A stretch of 21,165 bases of DNA from Lysobacter_C sp966210725 (GTDB taxonomy: Bacteria > Pseudomonadota > Gammaproteobacteria > Xanthomonadales > Xanthomonadaceae): the NCBI GenBank assembly GCA_966210725.1, contig CBIHLN010000042.1, forward strand, positions 1 to 21,165, read 5' to 3'. The notes beneath the pieces were generated by a model. The model searched no databases. It saw only the letters and a list, made by a program, of their open reading frames with translations, and was not told where the DNA came from. The position numbers were made by a program, and so were the translations under genes. Below, piece after piece: positions 7,290 to 14,489 of this stretch (the first letter of the stretch is position 1; every line of letters begins with the position of its first letter).

Positions 7290-8150
7290 ATGTCGATGCC
7301 CGACCTTCCCCTCGATTCCGGCTGGCAGGACCGCTTCGGCGGTATCGACCGGCTGTACGGCCGCGGAGCCCTCGAACGCCTGTCCCAGTGCCGCGTCGCC
7401 ATCGTTGGCGTGGGTGGTGTCGGCTCGTGGGTGGCCGAGGCGCTGGCCCGCAGCGGGGTCGGCCACCTGACGCTGGTGGACGCCGACGACCTGTGCGTGT
7501 CCAACACCAACCGTCAGCTGCCAGCCCTCGAGGGCCAGTACGGGGTGTTGAAGGTGGAGGCGATGGCGGCGCGGTGCAGGGCGATCAATCCGGCCATCGC
7601 GGTCGACGCACAGGCGCGCTTCCTCACGGCCACGACCATCGGCGACGTGCTCGAGCCCGGATTCGACCTGGTACTGGATGCGTGCGACAGCTTCCGCAGC
7701 AAGGTGGAGCTGGTGGCATGGTGCCGCCGGCGCAAGCAACCGGTCATCGTCTGCGGTTCGGCGGGCGGTCGCACCGATCCGACCCAGGTGCGGGTGCGCG
7801 ACCTGTCACGGACCGAGCACGACGCGATGCTCGCGCTGATCCGCAAGAAGCTGCGCGCGGAATTCAATTTCCCGCGCAATCCATCGCGCTATTTCGGCGT
7901 GCCGGCGGTGTACTCGCTCGAGAACGTGCAGTACCCGCAGGCCGACGGCCGAGTGTGCGGGGTGCGACCGAAGCTGGAGGGCGAGGCCGGCTTCAAGCTG
8001 GATTGCGGCGCGGGCCTGGGGGCGGCCACGCACATCACGGGCGCGTTTGCGTTCGCGATGGTCGGCAAGGCGGTGCCGATGCTGCTCAAGCCGACCCGGG
8101 CGCCCGCCGTGTCGCAGGCGGTGGATGCGGTCAGCGTGCCGGCAGGTTGA
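7290..8150 (+). CDS. tcdA: tRNA threonylcarbamoyladenosine dehydratase
   Basis: E1/ubiquitin-activating-like enzyme (CsdL/YgdL family) that uses ATP to cyclise t6A37 in tRNA to ct6A; 286 residues. The nucleotide-binding G40-V-G-G-V-G45 motif, the acidic LVDADD and the SNTNRQ segment are all present, as are VCGSAGGRTDPT and the late KLDCGAGLGAATHITG with its conserved cysteine. No clear ribosome-binding site precedes the ATG at 7290. A second ATG two codons later (7296) is equally possible, and a TACACT element abuts the first ATG. Its 3' end overlaps the convergent tatD gene by 20 nt. Confidence 0.93.
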   Translation: MSMPDLPLDSGWQDRFGGIDRLYGRGALERLSQCRVAIVGVGGVGSWVAEALARSGVGHLTLVDADDLCVSNTNRQLPALEGQYGVLKVEAMAARCRAINPAIAVDAQARFLTATTIGDVLEPGFDLVLDACDSFRSKVELVAWCRRRKQPVIVCGSAGGRTDPTQVRVRDLSRTEHDAMLALIRKKLRAEFNFPRNPSRYFGVPAVYSLENVQYPQADGRVCGVRPKLEGEAGFKLDCGAGLGAATHITGAFAFAMVGKAVPMLLKPTRAPAVSQAVDAVSVPAG

Positions 8151-8901
8151 AGAGCCGCTCGGCGTTGCGACGGGTGGCCTCGCCGACGGTGTCCGGCGAC
8201 TCGTCGCGCAGCCGTGCAATGGTGGCGAGAACGTGGGTAAGGCGGGCCGGCTCGTTACGCTGGCCGCGGATTTCGGCGTCGGGCTGATCCGGCGCGTCGG
8301 TCTCCAGCAGCAGGTACTCGATCGGCATGGTGGCGGCGAGCGTGCGCAGGCGTTGTGCGCGTTCGTAGGTGACCGGGCCACCCAGCCCCACCAGGAACCC
8401 CTGGTCCCAGAGTTGCTCGGCCTGCTGCCGGCTTCCTGAAAAACTGTGGACGACCCCTCGCAGGGGCGCGAACCGCCGGATGGCCGCCAGGACCGGGTCG
8501 ACCGCGCGCCGTGCATGGACGATCACGGGCAGGTCGAACTCGCGGGCCAGCCGCAATTGGCCTTCGAAATAGTGCGCTTGCGTGTCACGGTCCAGGCCGT
8601 CGACGAAGTAGTCGAGCCCGCACTCGCCGATCGCCCGCGGGCACTCGCGTTCGATCCACTGGCGAAGCGTGTCCAGGTGCGCCGGGCGGTGGTCGGGCAG
8701 GGACATGGGGTGCAGGCCGTAGGCGGGATACAGCCCCCTGTCCTGGGCGCACACCTCTTTGAGCTTGGGCCAGGAGGCGGCCGTGACTGCGGGCACCACC
8801 TGCCGGCTGACGCCGGCTTGGCGCGCCCGCTCCAGTACGGCGGGCCGGTCGGGGTCGAATTCCGATGCGTCGAGGTGGCAGTGGCTGTCGATCAGGTCCA
8901 T
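8131..8901 (-). CDS. TatD family metal-dependent hydrolase (YjjV-like)
   Basis: Metal-dependent deoxyribonuclease-type TIM barrel of 256 residues. The metal ligands of the family are visible: DSHCHLD at residues 5-11, GECGLDY with its Glu, VIVHARRA and VVHSFSG with His, and LLETDAPDQP with Asp. The start at 8901 (MDLIDSHCH) is the family norm, although the ribosome-binding site is weak. The gene starts 22 nt after the end of the DUF6116-like gene, which suggests one transcript. The exact substrate of the YjjV subgroup is unsettled. Confidence 0.92.
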   Translation of the reverse strand: MDLIDSHCHLDASEFDPDRPAVLERARQAGVSRQVVPAVTAASWPKLKEVCAQDRGLYPAYGLHPMSLPDHRPAHLDTLRQWIERECPRAIGECGLDYFVDGLDRDTQAHYFEGQLRLAREFDLPVIVHARRAVDPVLAAIRRFAPLRGVVHSFSGSRQQAEQLWDQGFLVGLGGPVTYERAQRLRTLAATMPIEYLLLETDAPDQPDAEIRGQRNEPARLTHVLATIARLRDESPDTVGEATRRNAERLFNLPAR

Positions 8902-8923
8902 GCGTGAGGGTCGACCCGTCAGC

Positions 8924-9136
8924 TCAGTCCGGCTGACCCGGTTCACCGGGTGCGTTGCGGTTCTTCCAGCTCGAAAGCAGCAGGGTGCCCAGGCCCAGCA
9001 GGATCTCATCGACGAAAGGGAAGGGATCCGGCACCACCAGCGTGATCGCGAAAAGGGCCGCGGTCAGCTTGAACAGCGTGGGGTAGCGCAGCTTGCGCGC
9101 CCAGTTCAGGACAGGGAGGAGGATGGGGTTGGGCAT
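8924..9136 (-). CDS. Small DUF6116-like protein
   Basis: A 70-residue protein (MPNPILLPVLNWARKLRYPT...) with one hydrophobic segment (FKLTAALFAITLVVPDPFPF) and a second, weaker one (DEILLGLGTLLLSSW), ending in a polar tail. From memory it matches the short DUF6116 family common in Xanthomonadaceae; that assignment is moderately sure and no function is known. The start at 9136 was chosen because longer in-frame versions lack a hydrophobic or conserved N-terminus. Only AAGG serves as a possible ribosome-binding site. It lies directly upstream of tatD on the same strand. Confidence 0.7.
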   Translation of the reverse strand: MPNPILLPVLNWARKLRYPTLFKLTAALFAITLVVPDPFPFVDEILLGLGTLLLSSWKNRNAPGEPGQPD

Positions 9137-9228
9137 GGGGGAGACCTTGGCCGGGTGCACAGACGACGCTAGCACGGTGCCGCGATGCGGTTCACGGAAG
9201 CGACAGGCTGGCGTTAAAAAATCGGGAG

Positions 9229-9255
9229 GCATTCAGCCACGCGGTGGTGGAATGC
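9229..9255. repeat. Imperfect inverted repeat upstream of the glycine-zipper gene
   Basis: GCATTC (9229-9234) pairs with GAATGC (9250-9255) and CCAC (9237-9240) with GTGG (9244-9247), with a 2x2 internal mismatch and a GCG loop. It follows a run of six A at 9216-9221 and ends 47 nt before the start codon. It could be an operator or leader hairpin. No gene on either strand ends here, so a terminator role is unlikely. Confidence 0.4.
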
Positions 9256-9302
9256 CGCCCACACCCAGTGCGGGCACCAGACCCCGCTTCAGGAGGGCCG
9301 TT

Positions 9303-10100
9303 ATGAACAAGAACATGCTCGCAGTCGCATTGGCGTCCCTGCTGGTCGGTGGCGTCGCGGTCGCCGCCTACAACAGCTTTGCCGACGACAACCCGGTTGC
9401 GACCGCGTCCGACGCCGCTGCCGCCGCCACTCCACTTGATGTCGATGCAGTGGAGGATGGCGCCATTGATGGCATCGAGTACGCCGACGTCGTGGCGGTG
9501 GAGCCGGTCAACGAGAAGCAGGCGCTGTACGCGACCGTGATCGGCTCCGATCCCATCAGCGAGACGAGCACCGTGTCCAGCCCGCGCGAAGTCTGTGAGG
9601 ACGTCGTGGTGCAGGAGCGCCTGCCCGAGCGCGATGGCAATGTCGGTGGCACGGTGGCCGGCGCGCTTATCGGCGGCCTGGTGGGCAACCAGGTGGGCGG
9701 CGGCAACGGCAAGAAGCTGGCAACGGTGGCCGGTGCAGTGGGCGGTGGCTACGTGGGCAACCGCGTCGACCGCAACCATGTCGGTGGCCGCGTGGTTGAA
9801 CGCGTCGACCGCCAGTGCCGCACCGTCTCCGACACCTCGCAGTCCTCGCGCGTGGTCGGTTACAACGTGACCTATCGCAACCCGGACGGCACGACGGGGA
9901 CGATGCGCACCGGCAGCAAGCCGGGCAGCCGCATTTCGCTGGGCAACGAGGACCAGGTGGTCGGGTATGACGTGACCTACCGCTACGACGGCCAGCAGCA
10001 GACGGTCCGCATGGACGATAAGCCGGGCGATCGTCTGCCCGTGATCGACGGTCAGGTGATGACCCGCACTGCGCTGGTGACCGATAACGACCGCGGGTAA
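9303..10100 (+). CDS. Glycine-zipper 2TM domain protein with duplicated C-terminal unit
   Basis: Envelope protein of 265 residues. An N-terminal hydrophobic segment (about 5-22) serves as a signal peptide or anchor, without a lipobox. An acidic, Ala-rich linker follows, then PREVCEDVVV and a glycine zipper (GNVGGTVAGALIGGLVGNQVGGGNG; VAGAVGGGYVGNRV), with a second cysteine at RQCRTV. The tail holds two copies of a 35-residue unit beginning VVGYNVTYR (residue 184) and VVGYDVTYR (residue 219), each followed by a KPG-x-R turn. The ATG at 9303 has CAGGAGG upstream. It is followed by its own terminator. The glycine-zipper family is clear (PF05433-like); the function is unknown. Confidence 0.88.
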   Translation: MNKNMLAVALASLLVGGVAVAAYNSFADDNPVATASDAAAAATPLDVDAVEDGAIDGIEYADVVAVEPVNEKQALYATVIGSDPISETSTVSSPREVCEDVVVQERLPERDGNVGGTVAGALIGGLVGNQVGGGNGKKLATVAGAVGGGYVGNRVDRNHVGGRVVERVDRQCRTVSDTSQSSRVVGYNVTYRNPDGTTGTMRTGSKPGSRISLGNEDQVVGYDVTYRYDGQQQTVRMDDKPGDRLPVIDGQVMTRTALVTDNDRG

Positions 10101-10127
10101 TTGCCTCGCGGAACACGTGCCGAACGG

Positions 10128-10160
10128 GAGGGGCCGGTTTTCCGGCCCCTCTTTTCGTTT
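10128..10160 (+). terminator. Rho-independent terminator after the glycine-zipper gene
   Basis: The 10-bp perfect stem GAGGGGCCGG (10128-10137) and CCGGCCCCTC (10142-10151) closes on a TTTT loop and is followed by TTTTCGTTT. It separates the glycine-zipper gene from gcdH. Confidence 0.92.
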
Positions 10161-10219
10161 GCCGGGCTACAACCGTTTTCAGGGTCGCGCGCGGGGTGCC
10201 GCGGCCTCGGGCGCCCCGA

Positions 10220-10225
10220 TACAAT
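10220..10225 (+). promoter_or_regulatory. Possible -10 element of gcdH
   Basis: TACAAT matches the sigma-70 -10 consensus at five of six positions and lies 29 nt before the preferred start codon. No good -35 hexamer is found at the right distance, so the call is weak. It partly overlaps an alternative in-frame ATG at 10224. Confidence 0.3.
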
Positions 10226-10253
10226 GGCGATCTTTGACCTGCCCGAGTCCGCC

Positions 10254-11417
10254 ATGGCCCTGCACCCGTACGACCTCTACGACGTCCGCTCCCTGCTCAG
10301 CGAGGAGGAGCGCGCGGTACAGGACACCGTGGCACGGTTCACCGATGAGCGCGTCCTGCCCATCATCGGCGACGCGTTCGACGAGGGGCGCTTCCCGAAG
10401 GAGCTGGTTGGCGAGATCGCCGAACTGGGTCTGCTGGGTTCGACCCTGCCGGAGGAGTACGGCGGTGGCGGCCTGAACTCGGTCTCCTACGGCCTGATCT
10501 GCCAGGAGCTGGAGCGTGGCGACAGCGGCATCCGCAGCTTCGTCTCGGTGCAGTCCTCGCTGTGCATGTACCCGATCTTTGCCTACGGGAGCGAGGAGCA
10601 GAAGAAGCGCTGGCTGCCGGACATGGCCGCGGGCAAGGTGATCGGCTGCTTCGGCCTGACCGAGCCGCACGGCGGTTCCGACCCGGCCAACATGAAGACG
10701 GTCGCGAAGAAGGACGGCGGCGACTGGGTCATCAACGGCGCCAAGATGTGGATCACCAACGGCAACCTGGCCGACATCGCCATTGTCTGGGCGCAGACCG
10801 ATGACGGCATCCAGGGTTTCGTGGTTGAGAAGGGCATGGCCGGCTTCGCCGCCCAGGAAATCAAGCACAAGATGAGCCTGCGCGCGTCCGTCACCAGCTC
10901 GCTGTTCTTCGACAACGTGCGCGTGCCGGAGGCCAACCGGCTGCCCAACGTCAAGGGGCTCAAGGGTCCGCTGGGCTGCCTGACGCAGGCGCGCTACGGC
11001 ATCACCTGGGGTCCGATCGGTGCGGCCATCGCGTGCCTGGACGAGGCGCTGAACTACAGCAAGGAGCGCATCCTGTTCGACCGCCCGCTGGCCGCCAACC
11101 AGGCCGCGCAGCTGCGCCTGGCCGACATGGCGCGCCGTATCACCAGCGCGCAACTGCTGTCGCTGCAGCTGGGCCGTCTCAAGGATGCCGGCAGGATGGC
11201 GCCGACGCAGGTGTCGCTGGCCAAGTGGAACAACTGCCGCATGGCTATCGACATCGCCCGCGATTGCCGCGACCTGCTGGGCGGCGCCGGCATCACCACC
11301 GAGCACGCAGCCATCCGCCACGCGCTCAACCTGGAGTCGGTGATCACCTACGAGGGCACCGAGACCGTGCACCAGCTGGTGGTCGGCCGCGAGCTGACCG
11401 GCATCAACGCGTTCTGA
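10254..11417 (+). CDS. gcdH: Glutaryl-CoA dehydrogenase
   Basis: FAD-dependent acyl-CoA dehydrogenase that oxidises and decarboxylates glutaryl-CoA to crotonyl-CoA in lysine and tryptophan degradation; 387 residues. GCDH-specific stretches are present: RSFVSVQSSLCMYPI with the substrate-binding Arg, GCFGLTEPHGGSDP, GPLGCLTQARYGI and ITYEGTETVHQLVVGRELTG. Glu367 in YEGT is the catalytic base. The C-terminal INAF is also typical. The start at 10254 (MALHPYDLYD) is preferred. The ATG at 10224 falls inside a likely -10 element and would add ten non-conserved residues. No CoA-transferase or transcription regulator for glutarate lies beside it. Confidence 0.94.
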   Translation: MALHPYDLYDVRSLLSEEERAVQDTVARFTDERVLPIIGDAFDEGRFPKELVGEIAELGLLGSTLPEEYGGGGLNSVSYGLICQELERGDSGIRSFVSVQSSLCMYPIFAYGSEEQKKRWLPDMAAGKVIGCFGLTEPHGGSDPANMKTVAKKDGGDWVINGAKMWITNGNLADIAIVWAQTDDGIQGFVVEKGMAGFAAQEIKHKMSLRASVTSSLFFDNVRVPEANRLPNVKGLKGPLGCLTQARYGITWGPIGAAIACLDEALNYSKERILFDRPLAANQAAQLRLADMARRITSAQLLSLQLGRLKDAGRMAPTQVSLAKWNNCRMAIDIARDCRDLLGGAGITTEHAAIRHALNLESVITYEGTETVHQLVVGRELTGINAF

Positions 11418-11467
11418 CCGTGGACACCGGCGAGGGTCGGGTGGGCACCGTGCCGCTGGAGGGGCGC

Positions 11468-12028
11468 GTGCCTGACGGGCTGGCGGCCATCCGCCTGGAG
11501 ACCGAGCGCCTCGTGCTGCGGGTGCCGCGCATCGAGGACTTCGAGCGCTATGCCGACATGTTCGCCCGCGACGAGCTGCGCTCCATCGGCGGCCCGCTGG
11601 TTCGCGGAGACGCGTGGCGGCGGTTCCTGCAGATGCCTGGCGCGTGGATGCTGCAGGGCTTCGCCATGTTCTCGGTCATTGAAAAGGACACCGGCCGGTG
11701 GGTCGGGCAGGCGGGGCCGTGGCAACCCGACGGCTGGCCCGGCACCGAGGTCGGCTATTCGCTGCATCCCGACGCCTGGGGCAAGGGCTACGCCACCGAG
11801 GCCTGCGCGGCCGCGATGGACTTCGCATTCGACGTGCTGGGCTGGGACGAGGTCGTACACACCATCGCCAGGACCAACACCGGGTCGCAGTCGGTGGCAC
11901 GCCGCCTGGGCTCGATCAATCGCGGGCCGGTGCGCTTGCCTGCGCCCCTGGACACGGTGGAGGCCGATCTCTGGGGCCAGACGCGCGCCCAGTGGCATGC
12001 CCGCCGTCCATCCGCCGCTGCTTCCTGA
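11468..12028 (+). CDS. GNAT family N-acetyltransferase, RimJ/RimL-like
   Basis: Acetyl-CoA-dependent acetyltransferase of 186 residues. The opening IRLETERLVLRVPRIEDFERY is typical of the RimJ/RimL-like group (Acetyltransf_3). The acetyl-CoA-binding loop HPDAWGKGYATEA lies after a GTEVGYS strand, and NTGSQSVARRLG is the usual late motif. The GTG at 11468 has a strong GGAGGGG site at 11458-11464. An earlier GTG at 11420, two bases after the gcdH stop, would add 16 residues and couple translation to gcdH but has no ribosome-binding site. Substrate unknown. Confidence 0.85.
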   Translation: MPDGLAAIRLETERLVLRVPRIEDFERYADMFARDELRSIGGPLVRGDAWRRFLQMPGAWMLQGFAMFSVIEKDTGRWVGQAGPWQPDGWPGTEVGYSLHPDAWGKGYATEACAAAMDFAFDVLGWDEVVHTIARTNTGSQSVARRLGSINRGPVRLPAPLDTVEADLWGQTRAQWHARRPSAAAS

Positions 12029-12045
12029 CCCCACACTTCCGTCGA

Positions 12046-12065
12046 CCCCGTGGCCGGCCACGGGG
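12046..12065. promoter_or_regulatory. Perfect 20-bp palindrome upstream of the E1 gene
   Basis: CCCCGTGGCCGGCCACGGGG equals its own reverse complement over 20 bases, between the acetyltransferase stop (12028) and the E1 start (12077). The Shine-Dalgarno GGAG begins one base after it (12067). No T-run follows, so it is not a standard terminator. It could be a repressor operator, or an RNA hairpin controlling ribosome access. Confidence 0.5.
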
Positions 12066-12076
12066 CGGAGACCTGC

Positions 12077-14362
12077 ATGACCGCTTCGATTCCGACTCCG
12101 ATCCCGGCCCGCATGCGCGGCCTCAACCGTGCCGAGATCTGCGACGTCAACTTCACCGAGTTCGTTCGCAGCTGGGACGGACGGCGGGATGCAGCGCCCG
12201 CGCCGGACGAGGCGGTGCTGGAGGGCAGCGCGCTGGACGCAGCGGGTTTCCGCGAACTGTTCGAGTCGCAGCTGATCAGCCGCCACCTGGACCTGATGGC
12301 GCGCGTGCTGCGCGTGCAGAACAAGGTCTTCTACACGATCGGATCCAGCGGCCACGAGGGCAACGCGATGGTCGCGCGCCTCACGCGCCACACCGACCCC
12401 GCGTTCCTGCACTACCGCAGCGGCGGCTTCATGGCCGAACGTTTCCGCAAGCTGCCGGGGATGGATCCGATCATGGATTCGGCGCTCAGCTTCGCGGCCA
12501 GCGCCGAGGACCCCGCCAGCGGCGGCCGCCACAAGGTTTGGGGCAGCAAGCCGTTGTGGGTGCTGCCGCAGACCTCGACCATTGCGTCCCACCTGCCCAA
12601 GGCGCTCGGCACCGCGATGGCGATCGAGACCGCGCGCCGCCTCGGCCACCCGTTGCCGATCCCGGGCGACAGCATCGCCATCTGCTCATTCGGCGACGCG
12701 TCGAGCAACCACGCCACCGCGCAGACGGCCTTCAATGCCGCGGCATGGTCGGCCTACCAGAAGCTGCCCGCACCGGTGCTGTTCGTCTGTGAGGACAACG
12801 GCATCGGCATCTCGGTCAAAACGCCCAGCGGCTGGATCGCCCGTAATTTCGCCAACCGTGCGGACCTGGACTATTTTTACGCCGACGGGCTGGACCTGGC
12901 TGGCGGGTACGGCGATGTGCAGAAGGCGGTCGAGCACTGCCGCCGCACGCGCCGGCCGACCTTCCTGCACCTGCGCACGACGCGGATCATGGGCCACGCC
13001 GGCACCGACTTCGAGATCGAGTGGCGGTCCATTGAGGAGCTGTGCGCGGTGGAGGCGACCGATCCGCTGCTGCGTTCGGCCGCCATCGCGATGGCGTCGG
13101 GCCTGATGTCGGCCGACGAAGTGCTGGCGCTGTACGAGTCCACGCGCGAGCGGTGCTTTGCCGCCGCGGGTGAGGCCGACAGGCGGCCGAAGATCGAGAC
13201 GCTGGAGCACGTCATCGCGCCGCTGGCGCCGTACACCCCGCAGGCGGTGCGCGCGGAGGCCACGCGGGTGGACTACGAGGGCCGGCGGATCGAGGCCTTC
13301 GGCGGCGAGTCGAAACTGCCGGAGCGCCAGCCACCGCGCCACCTGGCCATCCAGATCAACAACGCGCTGCACGACCTGTTTGCCAAGTATCCCGAGACGC
13401 TGCTGTTCGGCGAGGACGTGGCCCAGAAGGGCGGCGTCTACACGGTCACCAAGGGCCTGCAGAAGGCCTTCGGCCGCCGGCGCGTGTTCAACACGCTGCT
13501 GGACGAGACGATGATCCTTGGCATGGCCCAGGGCTTCGCCAACCTCGGCCTGCTGCCGATCCCGGAGATCCAGTACCTGGCGTACTTCCACAACGCCTGC
13601 GACCAGATCCGCGGCGAAGCGGCGAGCCTGCAGTTCTTCAGCAACAACCAGTACGCCAACCCGATGGTGGTGCGCATGGCCGGGCTGGGCTACCAGCGCG
13701 GCTTCGGCGGCCATTTCCACAACGACAACTCGATTACCGCGCTGCGCGACATCCCCGGCCTGGTGGTGGGGTGCCCGTCGCGTGGCGACGACGCGGCCAC
13801 CATGCTGCGGACGCTGACCGCACTGGCGAAGGTCGACGGCCGGGTCAGTGTGTTCCTCGAGCCGATCGCGCTGTACATGACCAAGGACCTGTACGAGCCG
13901 GGCGACGGACGCTGGCTGACCACCTACCCGGCGCCCGAAGAGGCGATGACGCTGGGCGAGGGCCGTGTGTACCTGCCCGAGGGGGGTGGAGACGGCGATG
14001 ACCTGGTGATCTTTACCTACGGCAATGGCGTGCCGATGAGCCTGCGTGCCGCCCGCGACATCGAGGCCAGGCACGGCTGGAAGGCGAGGGTGGTGGACCT
14101 GCGGTGGCTGGTGCCGCTCAATGCCGGGTACATCGTCGAGCAGGCGAAGTCGGCCAAGCGGATCCTGGTCGTCGACGAGGGTCGCCACAGCGCCGGCGTG
14201 GGCGAGGGGGTGATCACCGCCATCGCCGAAGGCGGCTTCGGCGCGCGGCCGTTCCAGCGCGTGGTGGGTGTCGACACCTATACGCCTCTGGCGGGTGCCG
14301 CGTTCCTCGTCATTCCGGGCGAAGAGGACATCGTCGCGGCGGCCGACCGGCTCGCCGGTTGA
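12077..14362 (+). CDS. Thiamine pyrophosphate-dependent 2-oxoacid dehydrogenase E1, fused alpha and beta
   Basis: A 761-residue fusion of E1 alpha (about residues 40-390) and E1 beta (about 418-761), which are separate subunits in most branched-chain 2-oxoacid and pyruvate dehydrogenases of this type. The alpha half shows HYRSGGFMAERF and the TPP/Mg motif G206-D-A-S-S-N211, with EDNG ending at residue 242. The beta half shows FGEDVAQKGGVYTVTKGLQ, LLDETMILGMAQGFA with probable catalytic Glu477, and a transketolase C-terminal domain (VVDLRWLVPLN, VVDEGRHSAGVGEG). Start at 12077 has GGAG upstream. The TPP motif reads GDA rather than the usual GDG. No E2 or E3 gene is adjacent. The closest functional guess is a 2-oxoisovalerate dehydrogenase; the substrate is not proven. 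Confidence 0.88.
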   Translation: MTASIPTPIPARMRGLNRAEICDVNFTEFVRSWDGRRDAAPAPDEAVLEGSALDAAGFRELFESQLISRHLDLMARVLRVQNKVFYTIGSSGHEGNAMVARLTRHTDPAFLHYRSGGFMAERFRKLPGMDPIMDSALSFAASAEDPASGGRHKVWGSKPLWVLPQTSTIASHLPKALGTAMAIETARRLGHPLPIPGDSIAICSFGDASSNHATAQTAFNAAAWSAYQKLPAPVLFVCEDNGIGISVKTPSGWIARNFANRADLDYFYADGLDLAGGYGDVQKAVEHCRRTRRPTFLHLRTTRIMGHAGTDFEIEWRSIEELCAVEATDPLLRSAAIAMASGLMSADEVLALYESTRERCFAAAGEADRRPKIETLEHVIAPLAPYTPQAVRAEATRVDYEGRRIEAFGGESKLPERQPPRHLAIQINNALHDLFAKYPETLLFGEDVAQKGGVYTVTKGLQKAFGRRRVFNTLLDETMILGMAQGFANLGLLPIPEIQYLAYFHNACDQIRGEAASLQFFSNNQYANPMVVRMAGLGYQRGFGGHFHNDNSITALRDIPGLVVGCPSRGDDAATMLRTLTALAKVDGRVSVFLEPIALYMTKDLYEPGDGRWLTTYPAPEEAMTLGEGRVYLPEGGGDGDDLVIFTYGNGVPMSLRAARDIEARHGWKARVVDLRWLVPLNAGYIVEQAKSAKRILVVDEGRHSAGVGEGVITAIAEGGFGARPFQRVVGVDTYTPLAGAAFLVIPGEEDIVAAADRLAG

Positions 14363-14468
14363 TCCTCCGGAAGTCGCTTCACCCGCCATCCAGGTGAACG
14401 GCAGAAGCGGCTCCATCCTCGATTCGATCCCACGGACCGCACCCTCGGCAACGGATTCGTCGCGTGAT

Positions 14469-14489
14469 CGCGGCTGAAGCCGCTCCTAC
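14469..14489. repeat. Solitary class A REP unit (GTAG-type)
   Basis: On the minus strand this 21-bp unit matches the class A REP at 1511-1531 without a mismatch and keeps the full GTAG head. It sits between the convergent E1 and ygfZ genes, and its TAG (14486-14488) is the ygfZ stop codon. The 106 nt between it and the E1 stop hold no gene. A weakly similar GGCAGAAGCGGCTCC at 14400-14414 may be a decayed copy. Confidence 0.88.

Noticed and set aside
14400..14414. Possible decayed REP copy
   Set aside because: GGCAGAAGCGGCTCC matches the class A unit with only a few mismatches, but it lacks both the palindromic partner and the GTAG head, so chance similarity cannot be excluded.
12686..14416. 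576-residue open frame on the minus strand
   Set aside because: It lies antisense over the E1 gene, whose motifs are unmistakable. Its composition (Arg, Gly, Ala, His and Gln-rich) is what GC-rich antisense frames give, and no family motif is visible.
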